64,000 bases of DNA, from the NCBI GenBank assembly GCA_000285855.2, contig HE978651.1:3376462-3440461 (forward strand). The letters run 5' to 3'. Shown here in pieces: positions 32,773 to 41,747 of this stretch (the first letter of the stretch is position 1; the number at the start of each line of letters is the position of its first letter). The notes under the pieces are model-generated. The model did not search any database. It was not told where the DNA came from and saw only the letters and a list, made by a program, of their open reading frames with translations. Both the position numbers and the translations under genes were made by a program. This DNA is from Ruminococcus sp. JC304. Lineage in GTDB: Bacteria; Bacillota; Clostridia; Lachnospirales; Lachnospiraceae.

Positions 32773-35043
32773 CTACACCAGACGGGCTGCCAGTGCCTGT
32801 ATCTCCTCCAGGCTTCCGTATTTACCCAGCCAGCTGTTCATTGCAGGCAGCATGTCTGCATTCTTTCCAAAATTACGGATCTGGCGGCTTCCATTATCCA
32901 GATCACTGATAATGATCCGGTACAGCTCTGTTTTCAGATAAGGCGGAACTGTATATTCCAATGCTTTCCTATAATTTTCAAAAGCTTCTCTGGTCTGTCC
33001 CTGTTTGCTGCGGATATCTCCCACCAGCTTATACACATAAGGCTTTTCCTCCTTATGGATCTGACGGCTTCGCACCTTCTCAGCCAGCCACTCCAGCTCA
33101 CTTTCCTCACTGATGCAGGCCAGATCTGCCCTGAGTACGGCAAGCTCTCCTGGATATCCCAACCGTTTCCAGGCTTTCGACAATGCTTTCCTGTACCCTG
33201 GATTCTGCTCTTTTTTATCACCGGTACCCATGGGCACTTCTGTTTTTTCCAGAATTTCCCTGATCAGCCTCTCAATCTGGCTCTGGGTACGGACACAAGA
33301 AATCTTTGCCAGATACCAGCCGGCACGGATATCTTCATCCTCAGGCATGATCTTCTGCCACATTTCCATGGTCTGCAGAGCTTCTGTCCGATGTCTGCTG
33401 CCGATCATTTCCTCACAGCTCCTGAGTATCTGCTCCTTATAAGGCCGGAACAATTTGTCCATTTCCAGCCACACAAATCCGTTGGCAGTATTCTCCTTCA
33501 CTCTGGCATAGAGCTGTAAGGCCTTCTGCCCGTTTCCCTTCATCCACAGAATATCTGCCAGATACTTCATAAAATATCCGTCCTCCGGAAAAAGCCGCAA
33601 GGCTTTCTCCAGAAACTGCTCTGCTTCCTGCAGATTCTCCCCTGTTTTCTCCACCAGAAGTCTGCATTCAAGCTTCATCAGACCGGGATGACCGGGATAT
33701 TTTTCCAAAAGTTCCTCACAAAGCTTCCTGCATTCATCCATATGCCCTGCTTCATAATGCTCCAGACCTTTGCGAAGCAGAAGGATATCTGTTTTCAGAC
33801 TCTCCATCTCTCCTGTGAGATGGTCTGCCTTTTCCCTGATTTCCAGCATACGGAAGGCTTTGGAAATCCGTTCTGTATAAAAGAGTGTTTTTACTGCTGC
33901 CAGAAACACCTCATCCGGAATATCCACCAGCACCGGATGATAATATGCATAAATATGGTCAAAATCCTCCCTGCCAATAAAATCAGGGCTAAGCTGTGTC
34001 TTATAATATGCAACAAAAAGATTTCCCAGTTTCCGATAGGCCCCCTTTTCCATCAGTTCCTGCAGATTCAGTCCGGATTCCCGGATCGCCTCCCTAAGAT
34101 CTGCTGCCACACAGCCAGCCTTGTATTCCAGACCTTTGTGGCTGACCCTGTGATTCTCTCTGGCAATACGCATATTGTACAGCTTCTGTCTGATGGCATT
34201 TCTGTTCAGTCTGCCCCTGTTCACACCAGACATGTAATCCTCCCGGAACTCCTTATAGGTAGCCCCTTCCACGCACACAGTCCGGTGTCCCTCACGTTCC
34301 GCATATGCCGGAATATAAGACCACTCATCTCCATAATACTGAGTCAGATATTCACTGCAGTGATTGGGGATCATTACCTTCAGCCCCTGGAAAGTTCCCT
34401 CTTTTGCCGGAAAAAAGGTCTCTTTGTCAAAGAGAGAGGGACAGCCTGCCCAACCCATGGCATAACGGTCGCAATCCTCCTCTTTGTAGGAGAACATAAG
34501 CTTCTCCAGCTTGCTCAGTGTTCTGTCTTTGCCCAGAAAAAGATAGGAATACAAATATTTCCGGTACAAGGAAACAGGAATTTCCCATCTGTCACTATAG
34601 CTTGCCGAAATATTCAAAAGATCTGAATAGATCATAAAATATGTCCTGTATTTCTCATATTCTCTGTCATCGGAAGGGATGGGATCCAGTGTAAATACAT
34701 CGATTACCTCTCCCGCCACATCTTTGCCTGCAATCTGGCTTCTGTGGATCGCACAGGTATCTGCCGATGCATATCTGGAATAGGAATTGGTATAATGTCT
34801 GTCTGCCTGTGAGCACTGGATGGCTCTCTCCGGCGGCAGATCTCTTTTACAGATCTCTACAAATTTCTCCCAGTCCGGTCTGGGCATATACAGATCTATG
34901 GCATCGTCCCAGGGCACAAATCCCTCATGGCGCAGGGCTCCGATCAGGGAGCCTCCTGCCAGAACATACCTCAGATCATGTTCTCTGCAGATTTCATCAA
35001 CCTCCTGAAGAAGCTTCAGGAGATATTTTTGTTTTTCTGTCAT
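32773..35043 (-). CDS. LicD-family phosphotransferase with C-terminal TPR-like region
   Basis: A 756-residue protein. Residues 1-270 are a LicD domain with intact motif GGSLIGALRHEGFVPWDDA, followed by DLYMPRPDW. LicD enzymes move phosphocholine or another phospho-alcohol from a CDP carrier to a glycan. Residues about 300-740 are helical with TPR-like repeats (for example MKYLADILWMKGNGQKALQLY), a likely protein-binding scaffold. The gene starts 3 bases before the end of the cytidylyltransferase fusion, so the two are tightly coupled; this supports use of a CDP-alcohol made by that enzyme. Confidence 0.85.
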   Translation of the reverse strand: MTEKQKYLLKLLQEVDEICREHDLRYVLAGGSLIGALRHEGFVPWDDAIDLYMPRPDWEKFVEICKRDLPPERAIQCSQADRHYTNSYSRYASADTCAIHRSQIAGKDVAGEVIDVFTLDPIPSDDREYEKYRTYFMIYSDLLNISASYSDRWEIPVSLYRKYLYSYLFLGKDRTLSKLEKLMFSYKEEDCDRYAMGWAGCPSLFDKETFFPAKEGTFQGLKVMIPNHCSEYLTQYYGDEWSYIPAYAEREGHRTVCVEGATYKEFREDYMSGVNRGRLNRNAIRQKLYNMRIARENHRVSHKGLEYKAGCVAADLREAIRESGLNLQELMEKGAYRKLGNLFVAYYKTQLSPDFIGREDFDHIYAYYHPVLVDIPDEVFLAAVKTLFYTERISKAFRMLEIREKADHLTGEMESLKTDILLLRKGLEHYEAGHMDECRKLCEELLEKYPGHPGLMKLECRLLVEKTGENLQEAEQFLEKALRLFPEDGYFMKYLADILWMKGNGQKALQLYARVKENTANGFVWLEMDKLFRPYKEQILRSCEEMIGSRHRTEALQTMEMWQKIMPEDEDIRAGWYLAKISCVRTQSQIERLIREILEKTEVPMGTGDKKEQNPGYRKALSKAWKRLGYPGELAVLRADLACISEESELEWLAEKVRSRQIHKEEKPYVYKLVGDIRSKQGQTREAFENYRKALEYTVPPYLKTELYRIIISDLDNGSRQIRNFGKNADMLPAMNSWLGKYGSLEEIQALAARLV

Positions 35044-35046
35044 GAA

Positions 35047-36348
35047 TTATCCTTTCTGATTGATCGTCTCCAGTATTTCCATCAATTTCACTGACTCATC
35101 ATAAAAAAGTCTGGTGCATTCTGTTCTCTTGTCTCTGATCATGATCATCAGCTCCTGAAGGAGATAACGGAAACCATTTCCCTCGAAGTTAAAGCTATAT
35201 CGTTTCAGGAATTCCTTTCCTGCAATATTTGCTTCAAAATATCCTGTATTCCACCAGTCATTGGGTACAGTAACTCTTCCGTTACTTCCAATGATCACCA
35301 GTTCATCCTCCACATCCACAGTGGTTCCGATCTCAATGGTAGCCAGCGCTGTTTTATATTTCATGGTGATCATATCATAAACAAAATCTCCATTCCTGTC
35401 AGTCACTGCATTGGTATTGACCTCCAAACAATCCTTTCCCAACAGCTTGACCACTGCACAGATCGCATGGATCACTGTCTCATTAAAAGGCTTTCCTCCC
35501 TCAAAATCATCCTGGGAAATGGCACATTTCACACTGACCAGATCCCCCACCAGGTTACTGTGTACCAGCCATACCAGCTGATTGAATGCCCTAAGATATA
35601 CTAAGGTCAGCCGTTCGATCAACACCACATGATTATCTCTTGCCATCTGGAAAAGGGTACGCAGCTTATCCGGTGAAAGAACAGCCGGACTGTCACTGAT
35701 CACATATTTTCCTTTCTCAATGGCTTTCCTGATATATTCTTCCCTGTCTTTCTGCCTGCATTTGATATACACAATATCCACATCTGACAAGAACTCCTCA
35801 TAATCATTCCACCAGGAGTCCAGTTCATACTTATCACAAAAATCCCTGGCAACCTCCTCTGTCTCTGAGAATACTCTCTCTACATGGACACCACTGACAT
35901 ATTTGGACTCCTGTACAAAGCCATTGTCCTGAATATCATCGGTGACAATTCCCATATTAAAGATGATCCCCTCACTTCTCAGCTTGGTACTGGAAATATT
36001 CTTGGTACGCTCCAGGTATACCACATCGCAATAATTTTTCAGATAATCGAATTTTCCTCTCCAGTCAGAACCAACTACCAGAACATCAATATCATATTTA
36101 ATGATGTCGCTGACCTTCTGGCCCTGATATTCTTCAATAATAATCTCATCAGCCAGGCCGGTCCTGCGTACATTTTCGATTCTCTTGATCAGGCTGTCCC
36201 TCACATTAAGCTTTCCTCGCTCAATATCAAAGCTCTCGCTGGTAACACCTACGATCAGGTAATCCCCCAAAGCCTTCGCTCTTTTGATAATATTGTAATG
36301 ACCCTTGTGAAACAGATCAAAGGTACCATATGTGATTACTTTTTTCAT
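35047..36348 (-). CDS. Cytidylyltransferase (TagD-like) fused to a Gfo/Idh/MocA-like domain
   Basis: A 433-residue fusion. Residues 1-130 are a glycerol-3-phosphate-cytidylyltransferase-type domain with GTFDLFHKGH and RTKNISST, which should join CTP and a polyol phosphate. Residues about 135-433 have a Gfo/Idh/MocA fold pattern, but the Rossmann GxGxxG is replaced (GIVTDD) and the catalytic EKP is DSP, so it may not be an active dehydrogenase. The ATG at 36348 is chosen because homology begins there; the frame extends 21 codons upstream without a conserved sequence. The fusion plan recalls Haemophilus Bcs1 (cytidylyltransferase plus reductase for CDP-ribitol), with different families. First gene of its transcription unit. 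Confidence 0.85.
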   Translation of the reverse strand: MKKVITYGTFDLFHKGHYNIIKRAKALGDYLIVGVTSESFDIERGKLNVRDSLIKRIENVRRTGLADEIIIEEYQGQKVSDIIKYDIDVLVVGSDWRGKFDYLKNYCDVVYLERTKNISSTKLRSEGIIFNMGIVTDDIQDNGFVQESKYVSGVHVERVFSETEEVARDFCDKYELDSWWNDYEEFLSDVDIVYIKCRQKDREEYIRKAIEKGKYVISDSPAVLSPDKLRTLFQMARDNHVVLIERLTLVYLRAFNQLVWLVHSNLVGDLVSVKCAISQDDFEGGKPFNETVIHAICAVVKLLGKDCLEVNTNAVTDRNGDFVYDMITMKYKTALATIEIGTTVDVEDELVIIGSNGRVTVPNDWWNTGYFEANIAGKEFLKRYSFNFEGNGFRYLLQELMIMIRDKRTECTRLFYDESVKLMEILETINQKG

Positions 36349-36438
36349 AATATAACCCCGCGCTCTCCCTGTTATGCCTCTTCCGGCACTGTCCATCCGG
36401 AGGCAAACCATACTAATTTAACTCTAACATCTTTTCTG

Positions 36439-36467
36439 ATTATAGCATAGATGAAGCAATATGTCAT
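36439..36467 (-). promoter_or_regulatory. Promoter of the cytidylyltransferase-LicD-ThDP unit
   Basis: Minus-strand ATGACA (36462-36467), 17-base spacer and an extended TGCTATAAT (-10 at 36439-36444). The 84-nt leader can form a hairpin (36375-36405, TGCCT...CCGG / CCGG-AGGCA). Confidence 0.75.
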
Positions 36468-36495
36468 TCGTATGTTACAGACACAATTTATTTTT

Positions 36496-36541
36496 ATGAA
36501 AAATATAAAAGCCCCAAAAGCGGACAATCTCTACCGCCTTC
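36496..36541 (-). terminator. Terminator after the acyltransferase gene
   Basis: On the minus strand a stem AAGGCGG/CCGCTT (36518-36540) is followed by TTTTGGGGCTTTTATATTTTT. The stem is short, so termination may be partial. Together with the promoter downstream it divides the polysaccharide locus into two units. Confidence 0.5.
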
Positions 36542-36560
36542 AGAGCTTATTTTCTGCATT

Positions 36561-37955
36561 TTATAAATGTTTATCCAGATCGTTTCCTGTACTTTCCAGG
36601 AGATCATTACTTTTAATTTTCCTTGTGGTGGCTTCCAGCTCCTCGATCAGTTCCTCCAGAGACATTTCTCTTTCAGCTTCTTCAAGTTCCTCAGCCGGCA
36701 TGTCGTCCATGTTATCCTCTTCAATATCCAGCTCATAGCCAGCCACCTGACTGAAGCCCTCCTGTCTGTCTGTATCTGTGCTTCCGCTCTCCTCATCCAG
36801 GTCAATGGTCTGTGTATGTGACTTCTGCTGCTCATTACCTGTCTCCAGAGTTGCAGCTAATTCCTCAATAGCCCTTTTCCTGCGGAGCATTTCATATTTA
36901 TCATCATCACTGTCATACTCCTCTTCCAGACCTTCATCCTTAACTGTTTTATCCTTCTTAAACAGGATAAAGGCAATCAGGTTCAGAATGCCTGTATAAG
37001 CCAGATCCACCGGAAGACTTCCCAGAACCAACAGGAATACCAGAGAGACCCCCAGCAGAGCCCACACATTGGTCAGTGCAGGAATCTGCAAAATAAACAA
37101 TCCATTCATCAGGATCATGATAGGATAATGGAAGAAATAAATTCCCATTGTATGACGCCCGATATAGGTCAGGATCAGTTTCCTGTCCGGCATGATCGCC
37201 AGCATTGTATAAATAATAATAAAAGATACCAGATACATCAGCAGACGGATCACAATCCCTTCCGGATCCTCCAGCCCGCAAAGCTTATAGCTGTGATTAG
37301 CACGGAAAATGGCAACTCCCATTTCATTTGTGATCATATAATTGGGTATTGCCCACAAAAGAACTGCCGAAATAGGAATCAACAGCCATTTTTGTCTGAA
37401 GCGGCGCACTGCTGTGATATATTCACTCTTCCACAGATATCCGGCTACAAAGAACGGGAAAAATACCACAATCCTGGATGCGGATAAAAAGGTGGAAAAC
37501 TCCGGCCTGGTACCTGCCCAGAGAGCAAAAATAATACTCAGGGGTACGATAAACCGAATCTGTCCAAATCCCTCCACTGTCAGTCTGTATACAAAAAGCG
37601 CAAGCACATACCACATAACTGTACCGGTAGGCCTGAGGATCTCATAATCTACAGATCTTCCCAGCCAGATCTGTGAATACCAGGTCAGACTGTAGCCCAG
37701 AATATAAGGAATCAACAGATTCTTAACATTTTTCATAACATTTTGCGGCTTCTTAGACAGATAACCGGATATAAAAATAAATGCAGGCATGTGGAAAATC
37801 GTAATTGCATACCAGATATACCTTACCACAATGTCTACTTTTACAAGATTAAATGCAATAATGTGATTGAATACTACCAGAAAAATAAGTAATACCTTTA
37901 CATTATCTATCAGGTAGGAATACGGCACAGCCGCCCTGTCTGCTTTCAGTTTCAT
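36561..37955 (-). CDS. Acyltransferase-3 family membrane protein with acidic C-terminal tail
   Basis: A 464-residue O-acyltransferase of the type that acetylates surface sugars using cytoplasmic acyl-CoA. About ten transmembrane helices fill residues 15-350. Family markers are the His in FLVVFNHIIAF and the FHMPAFIFISGYLSKK segment. The last 110 residues (from KKDKTVKDEGLEEEY on) are a soluble, strongly Glu/Asp-rich tail that is not part of the family fold. It follows a GT2 gene and should modify the polysaccharide or its lipid-linked repeat unit. Confidence 0.85.
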   Translation of the reverse strand: MKLKADRAAVPYSYLIDNVKVLLIFLVVFNHIIAFNLVKVDIVVRYIWYAITIFHMPAFIFISGYLSKKPQNVMKNVKNLLIPYILGYSLTWYSQIWLGRSVDYEILRPTGTVMWYVLALFVYRLTVEGFGQIRFIVPLSIIFALWAGTRPEFSTFLSASRIVVFFPFFVAGYLWKSEYITAVRRFRQKWLLIPISAVLLWAIPNYMITNEMGVAIFRANHSYKLCGLEDPEGIVIRLLMYLVSFIIIYTMLAIMPDRKLILTYIGRHTMGIYFFHYPIMILMNGLFILQIPALTNVWALLGVSLVFLLVLGSLPVDLAYTGILNLIAFILFKKDKTVKDEGLEEEYDSDDDKYEMLRRKRAIEELAATLETGNEQQKSHTQTIDLDEESGSTDTDRQEGFSQVAGYELDIEEDNMDDMPAEELEEAEREMSLEELIEELEATTRKIKSNDLLESTGNDLDKHL

Positions 37956-38065
37956 AATTTTATAAACTTTCCTTCTTTTTTCTGACTTTTTATTCTGTGC
38001 ACATCATAACATAATTTTATAAACTTTGGAATAGAAATTTAAGGAAAGTGTTATATATGATGTGC
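37953..38065. repeat. 18-bp direct repeat and nested inverted repeat upstream of the acyltransferase gene
   Basis: CATAATTTTATAAACTTT occurs at 37953-37970, including the acyltransferase start codon, and again at 38010-38027. Around the second copy lie inverted 10-mers GCACATCATA (37999-38008) and TATGATGTGC (38056-38065). May be a small segmental duplication or the trace of an excised element; no ORF in the 115-base gap. Confidence 0.6.
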
Positions 38066-38070
38066 CCCGA

Positions 38071-38814
38071 TTAAAAATATTTCAGGATTCCATGAACTGC
38101 ATAGGAAGCAAAAAACAGACAGCTTTTTACATGTCCATAGCCGGCATAGCGGTAAACCCTGTATGTCATAGCTGCTGATTTCAGCTTGTTTCTGGATTTG
38201 CCCCCTTCACTGAGACGGTATTTCAGATAGGGCAGGTTGATTCCTCCTGCACAGCCATATTTTCGCAGGACCTTCAGCCAGGTAATATAGTCCTCATGGC
38301 TGTCATCATGCTCCATAGGAAATTCCAGGGCAGCTTCCCTCCGGATCACCACAGAAGAACAGTTGATACTGTTGTGCTTCAGCAGATCTCTGTACAGGAT
38401 TTTTTCTTTTACAGGTATATACCGGCCGGTGTCTATACCATCTGCCTTCATCAGTTCCCTGCCTGTGGAGCATAATACATACCCTGTTTTCTCCAAAAGC
38501 TCCAGCTGAGCTGTCAGCTTTCCCTTTTCCCACCAGTCATCTGCATCCAGAAAAGCAATGTATTCCCCTCTGGCTTCCTGCACTCCACGATTCCTGGACC
38601 TGGCCGCTCCCATATTTTCTTTATTCTTTAGATACCGAAAGTCCTCTCTGCCCTTATAGGCAGACAGGACTTTCTCTGTATGATCTGTGGAACCGTCATC
38701 TATGACCAGAAGCTCTGTAGAAACCTCCTGGGCAAAGACTGATTCCACAGCCTGTTTAATATATTTTTCTCCGTTATAAACCGGCATGATCACAGATACC
38801 TGTGGTTTATTCAT
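38071..38814 (-). CDS. Family 2 glycosyltransferase
   Basis: A 247-residue cytoplasmic GT-A enzyme. It has the N-terminal VSVIMPVYNGEKYI, the DDGSTDHT nucleotide-binding loop and DADDWW for metal binding. Adds a sugar from an NDP donor to the growing lipid-linked unit; donor and acceptor cannot be told. It overlaps the priming transferase gene by 8 bases, so it probably adds the second sugar. Confidence 0.9.
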   Translation of the reverse strand: MNKPQVSVIMPVYNGEKYIKQAVESVFAQEVSTELLVIDDGSTDHTEKVLSAYKGREDFRYLKNKENMGAARSRNRGVQEARGEYIAFLDADDWWEKGKLTAQLELLEKTGYVLCSTGRELMKADGIDTGRYIPVKEKILYRDLLKHNSINCSSVVIRREAALEFPMEHDDSHEDYITWLKVLRKYGCAGGINLPYLKYRLSEGGKSRNKLKSAAMTYRVYRYAGYGHVKSCLFFASYAVHGILKYF

Positions 38815-40249
38815 ATTTTTTCTCCCCTCTGCAGTCCGGATCCTTCATCAGTTCCGGAACCTCTGCTGTATCTGAGATTTTTTCTACTCCGGATGTTTTC
38901 AGGGCATTGATCTGTCTGTCATCCACGCCCTCAGAAACCTCTTTCTGGAAAAAGATTTTCACTGTCATGAAAATCAACTTAATATCCAGCAGAAAAGAAT
39001 AGTTCTCAATATAAAACAGATCCAGCTTCAGTTTATCATATGGCGTCGTATTATATTTACCGTAAACCTGGGCATATCCGGTAAGTCCGGCCTTTACCTT
39101 CAGGCGGTAATAAAACTCCGGAAGCTCTTTCTCATACTCCTCCATAATGGTCTTACGCTCAGGGCGGGGACCAACCAGGGACATATCACCTTTAAATACA
39201 TTGAAAAGCTGTGGCAGTTCATCCAGATGAAGATTTCGCAGTACATTTCCCACAGGTGTAATGCGGGAATCATGTTTGGAAGCCAGCCGGGCACCGTTTT
39301 TCTCTGAGTCTACGCACATACTGCGGAATTTACAGATTTTGAATTCCTTTCCATGCAGGGTGAGACGATCCTGAAAATAGAATACCGGTCCTCTGTCGTA
39401 TGCCTTCACCGCAATGGCAATAATAAGCATGATCGGAGAGGTAATAATAATTCCTATACCGGAGATCAGAATATCCAACAGCCTCTTGGCAGCCCTCTGA
39501 TCTATGGAAAGGCCCATATTTCTGGACATAAGAAGAGGGGTATCAAACAGATGAATCCTGTCACTGCCCATCAATATAATATCTGAAATCTTTGGACTGA
39601 TATAGCATCGGATGGAATGGGAAAAACAATATTTCAGATAGCGGTTTCTCACTGCTGAAGGAAGATCCCAGATGATCACTCCATCATAATCCGCCATCAT
39701 CCGGTGGATTTCTTCCTCACCCACACTGGCATGTACCTTTCCGCTGATATCATATTTATCTCTTCTTGAATTCATTTTGTGGATCAGGTCATCCCCCGGA
39801 TCCCTGTCTCCATAGATAACCAGCAGCTTTCTGGCACGGTACAGCCTGGAATAAATATAACGGGAGCCCCAGATCCATACAATGCAAACGATAAGCTGGA
39901 TCCCTGTCATCTCTATCATTGGCCATGCTTCCAGAAACCATCTGTTGATCAAAGTAATCTGCAGATATTCCACCACATTGGTACACAAAAGTGCCAGGGT
40001 CAGGGAATAAAATACATCGATCCGCTTCAGATATCCAACCTTCAGTCCTCCGTATAACTTGGAAAACAGTCCAAACAGCAAACCATAAATAGCGATCAAT
40101 ACCCAGTTACCTTTACGCCAAAAAGGCTTATTGATCTGTCCTCTGTAGATGTTGTACCAGACATAGGCAAAAATTGCCATCTGAGCCAGCACAATCAGGC
40201 TGGCCAGTAAAAATATAATAAAACGTTTATAATCTTCTCTCTTACTCAC
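38807..40249 (-). CDS. Polyprenyl-phosphate hexose-1-phosphate transferase (polysaccharide priming enzyme)
   Basis: A 480-residue WbaP/CpsE-type enzyme that starts repeat-unit synthesis by moving sugar-1-phosphate to undecaprenyl phosphate. There are four N-terminal transmembrane helices (about residues 12-135), a CoA-binding-like middle part, another membrane helix and the C-terminal bacterial sugar-transferase domain (about 270-460) with KRLLDILISG, KFRSMCVDSE, LDELPQLFNVFKGDMSLVGPRPE and AGLTGYAQVYGKY. First gene of the polysaccharide locus in the direction of transcription. No flippase or polymerase gene is in this window. Confidence 0.93.
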   Translation of the reverse strand: MSKREDYKRFIIFLLASLIVLAQMAIFAYVWYNIYRGQINKPFWRKGNWVLIAIYGLLFGLFSKLYGGLKVGYLKRIDVFYSLTLALLCTNVVEYLQITLINRWFLEAWPMIEMTGIQLIVCIVWIWGSRYIYSRLYRARKLLVIYGDRDPGDDLIHKMNSRRDKYDISGKVHASVGEEEIHRMMADYDGVIIWDLPSAVRNRYLKYCFSHSIRCYISPKISDIILMGSDRIHLFDTPLLMSRNMGLSIDQRAAKRLLDILISGIGIIITSPIMLIIAIAVKAYDRGPVFYFQDRLTLHGKEFKICKFRSMCVDSEKNGARLASKHDSRITPVGNVLRNLHLDELPQLFNVFKGDMSLVGPRPERKTIMEEYEKELPEFYYRLKVKAGLTGYAQVYGKYNTTPYDKLKLDLFYIENYSFLLDIKLIFMTVKIFFQKEVSEGVDDRQINALKTSGVEKISDTAEVPELMKDPDCRGEKKYE

Positions 40250-40606
40250 AAAATACCTCTAATCATTTTTGTACGGATTTTATAACTTTTCAGATACCGG
40301 ACCATATATCTACGAATTGCTCCGCTGCAAAGCAGCTCTCGCAATTCTCAATGATTATGGCCGTCACTTTGCCCTACATTATAGCCCAAGATATATATTA
40401 CGTCCACCTGTTTTTATTAATTTTGTGCATACTTACAAATCCTGATTTTTTCACTTTTCCCGGGTTATTTGTGTATAATGCATAATTTTTCTTCGAATTT
40501 TCACTTTTTCTACCGAAAATTTTACATATTTTTTTCATAAACCTCTGGTAATGTTAATTAAAAAATTGTATAATGTGTTTAGTAAAAGAAAGCGAGGGTT
40601 ACTATT
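40250..40606. promoter_or_regulatory. Divergent promoter region of the polysaccharide locus and glgCD
   Basis: A 357-base spacer between divergently transcribed genes. It contains a compound inverted repeat, GAATTGC (40314-40320) with GCAATTC (40341-40347) around GCTGC-3-GCAGC. For glgC a consensus -10 TATAAT lies at 40569-40574 with only a weak -35. A glgC ribosome binding site, GCGAGGG, precedes the ATG. No gene is seen. Confidence 0.6.
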
Positions 40607-41746
40607 ATGAAACAAAATAGTATGTTGGCTATGATTTTGGCCGGCGGACGTGGCAGCCGTCTCCATGATTTAACCAATAAAGTAGCAAAGCCAGCTGTAG
40701 CTTACGGCGGTAAATATCGTATCGTAGACTTTCCATTAAGTAACTGTGCCAATAGTGGTATTGATGTAGTAGGTGTGCTTACACAGTATGAATCCATTCA
40801 GCTGAACAGCTATGTTGCAGCCGGCGGACGTTGGGGTCTGGATGCCAAAGACAGTGGTGTCTATGTTCTTCCTCCCCGTGAAAAGGCTGACGAAAATCTG
40901 AATGTATATCGTGGAACCGCAGATGCGATTTCCCAGAATATCGATTTCATCGATAAATTTGATCCTGAATATGTTCTGGTTCTTTCCGGAGACCATATTT
41001 ACAAAATGAACTATGACAAAATGCTGGCAGCTCATAAGGAAGCCAAAGCTGACGCGACAATCGCAGTTATTGAGGTTCCTATGAAGGAGGCCAGCCGTTT
41101 TGGTATTATGAACACAGATGAATCCGGACGTATTGTAGAATTTGAGGAAAAACCGGAGCATCCAAAGAGTAATCTTGCATCTATGGGTATTTATATTTTT
41201 ACATGGAAGCTTCTTCGCAAAATGCTCATGGCAGATATCAAGAATCCTGATTCCAACCATGACTTTGGTAAAGATATCATCCCTACTATGCTTAACGATG
41301 GAAAGACACTTTATGCATATAAATTTAAAGGTTACTGGAAAGATGTAGGAACCATCGATTCTCTCTGGGAAGCTAATATGGATCTGTTAAGTTCCAAGAA
41401 TGAACTTGACCTGGGTGATCCATCCTGGAAAATTTATACTGAGGATGTTACTGCTCTTCCACAGTACATCAGTGCAGAAGCAGATGTAAAGGATGCATAT
41501 ATCACACAGGGCTGCGCGATTCAGGGTGAAGTAAAACACTCTGTTCTCTTTACAGGTGTTAAAGTCGGTGTCGGTGCAAAGGTTATCGACAGCGTACTGA
41601 TGCCAGGTGCTGTAGTAGAAGAAGGTGCTGTAGTTCAGCGTGCACTGGTAGCAGGTGGTATCCGTATCGGTAAGGGAGCTGTTGTGGGTGATTCAGGCAG
41701 CGAAAACATTGCGCTTATCGCAAAACGTGTAAAGGGGGCAGAATAA
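40607..41746 (+). CDS. glgC: Glucose-1-phosphate adenylyltransferase, catalytic subunit
   Basis: Makes ADP-glucose from ATP and glucose-1-phosphate, the committing step of glycogen synthesis. The 379 residues have the nucleotidyltransferase domain with [12 protein letters not shown] (ATP loop), [47 protein letters not shown] and the [12 protein letters not shown] segment, and a C-terminal left-handed beta-helix. All catalytic residues are present. glgD starts 1 base after the stop, as in most Firmicutes. Confidence 0.96.
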   Translation: MKQNSMLAMILAGGRGSRLHDLTNKVAKPAVAYGGKYRIVDFPLSNCANSGIDVVGVLTQYESIQLNSYVAAGGRWGLDAKDSGVYVLPPREKADENLNVYRGTADAISQNIDFIDKFDPEYVLVLSGDHIYKMNYDKMLAAHKEAKADATIAVIEVPMKEASRFGIMNTDESGRIVEFEEKPEHPKSNLASMGIYIFTWKLLRKMLMADIKNPDSNHDFGKDIIPTMLNDGKTLYAYKFKGYWKDVGTIDSLWEANMDLLSSKNELDLGDPSWKIYTEDVTALPQYISAEADVKDAYITQGCAIQGEVKHSVLFTGVKVGVGAKVIDSVLMPGAVVEEGAVVQRALVAGGIRIGKGAVVGDSGSENIALIAKRVKGAE

Positions 41747-41747
41747 T

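Noticed and set aside
36561-40249. Complete Wzx/Wzy capsule operon
   Set aside because: No flippase, polymerase, chain-length regulator or ABC exporter gene is in this locus. The MATE gene at 43776 is separate and not Wzx-like.
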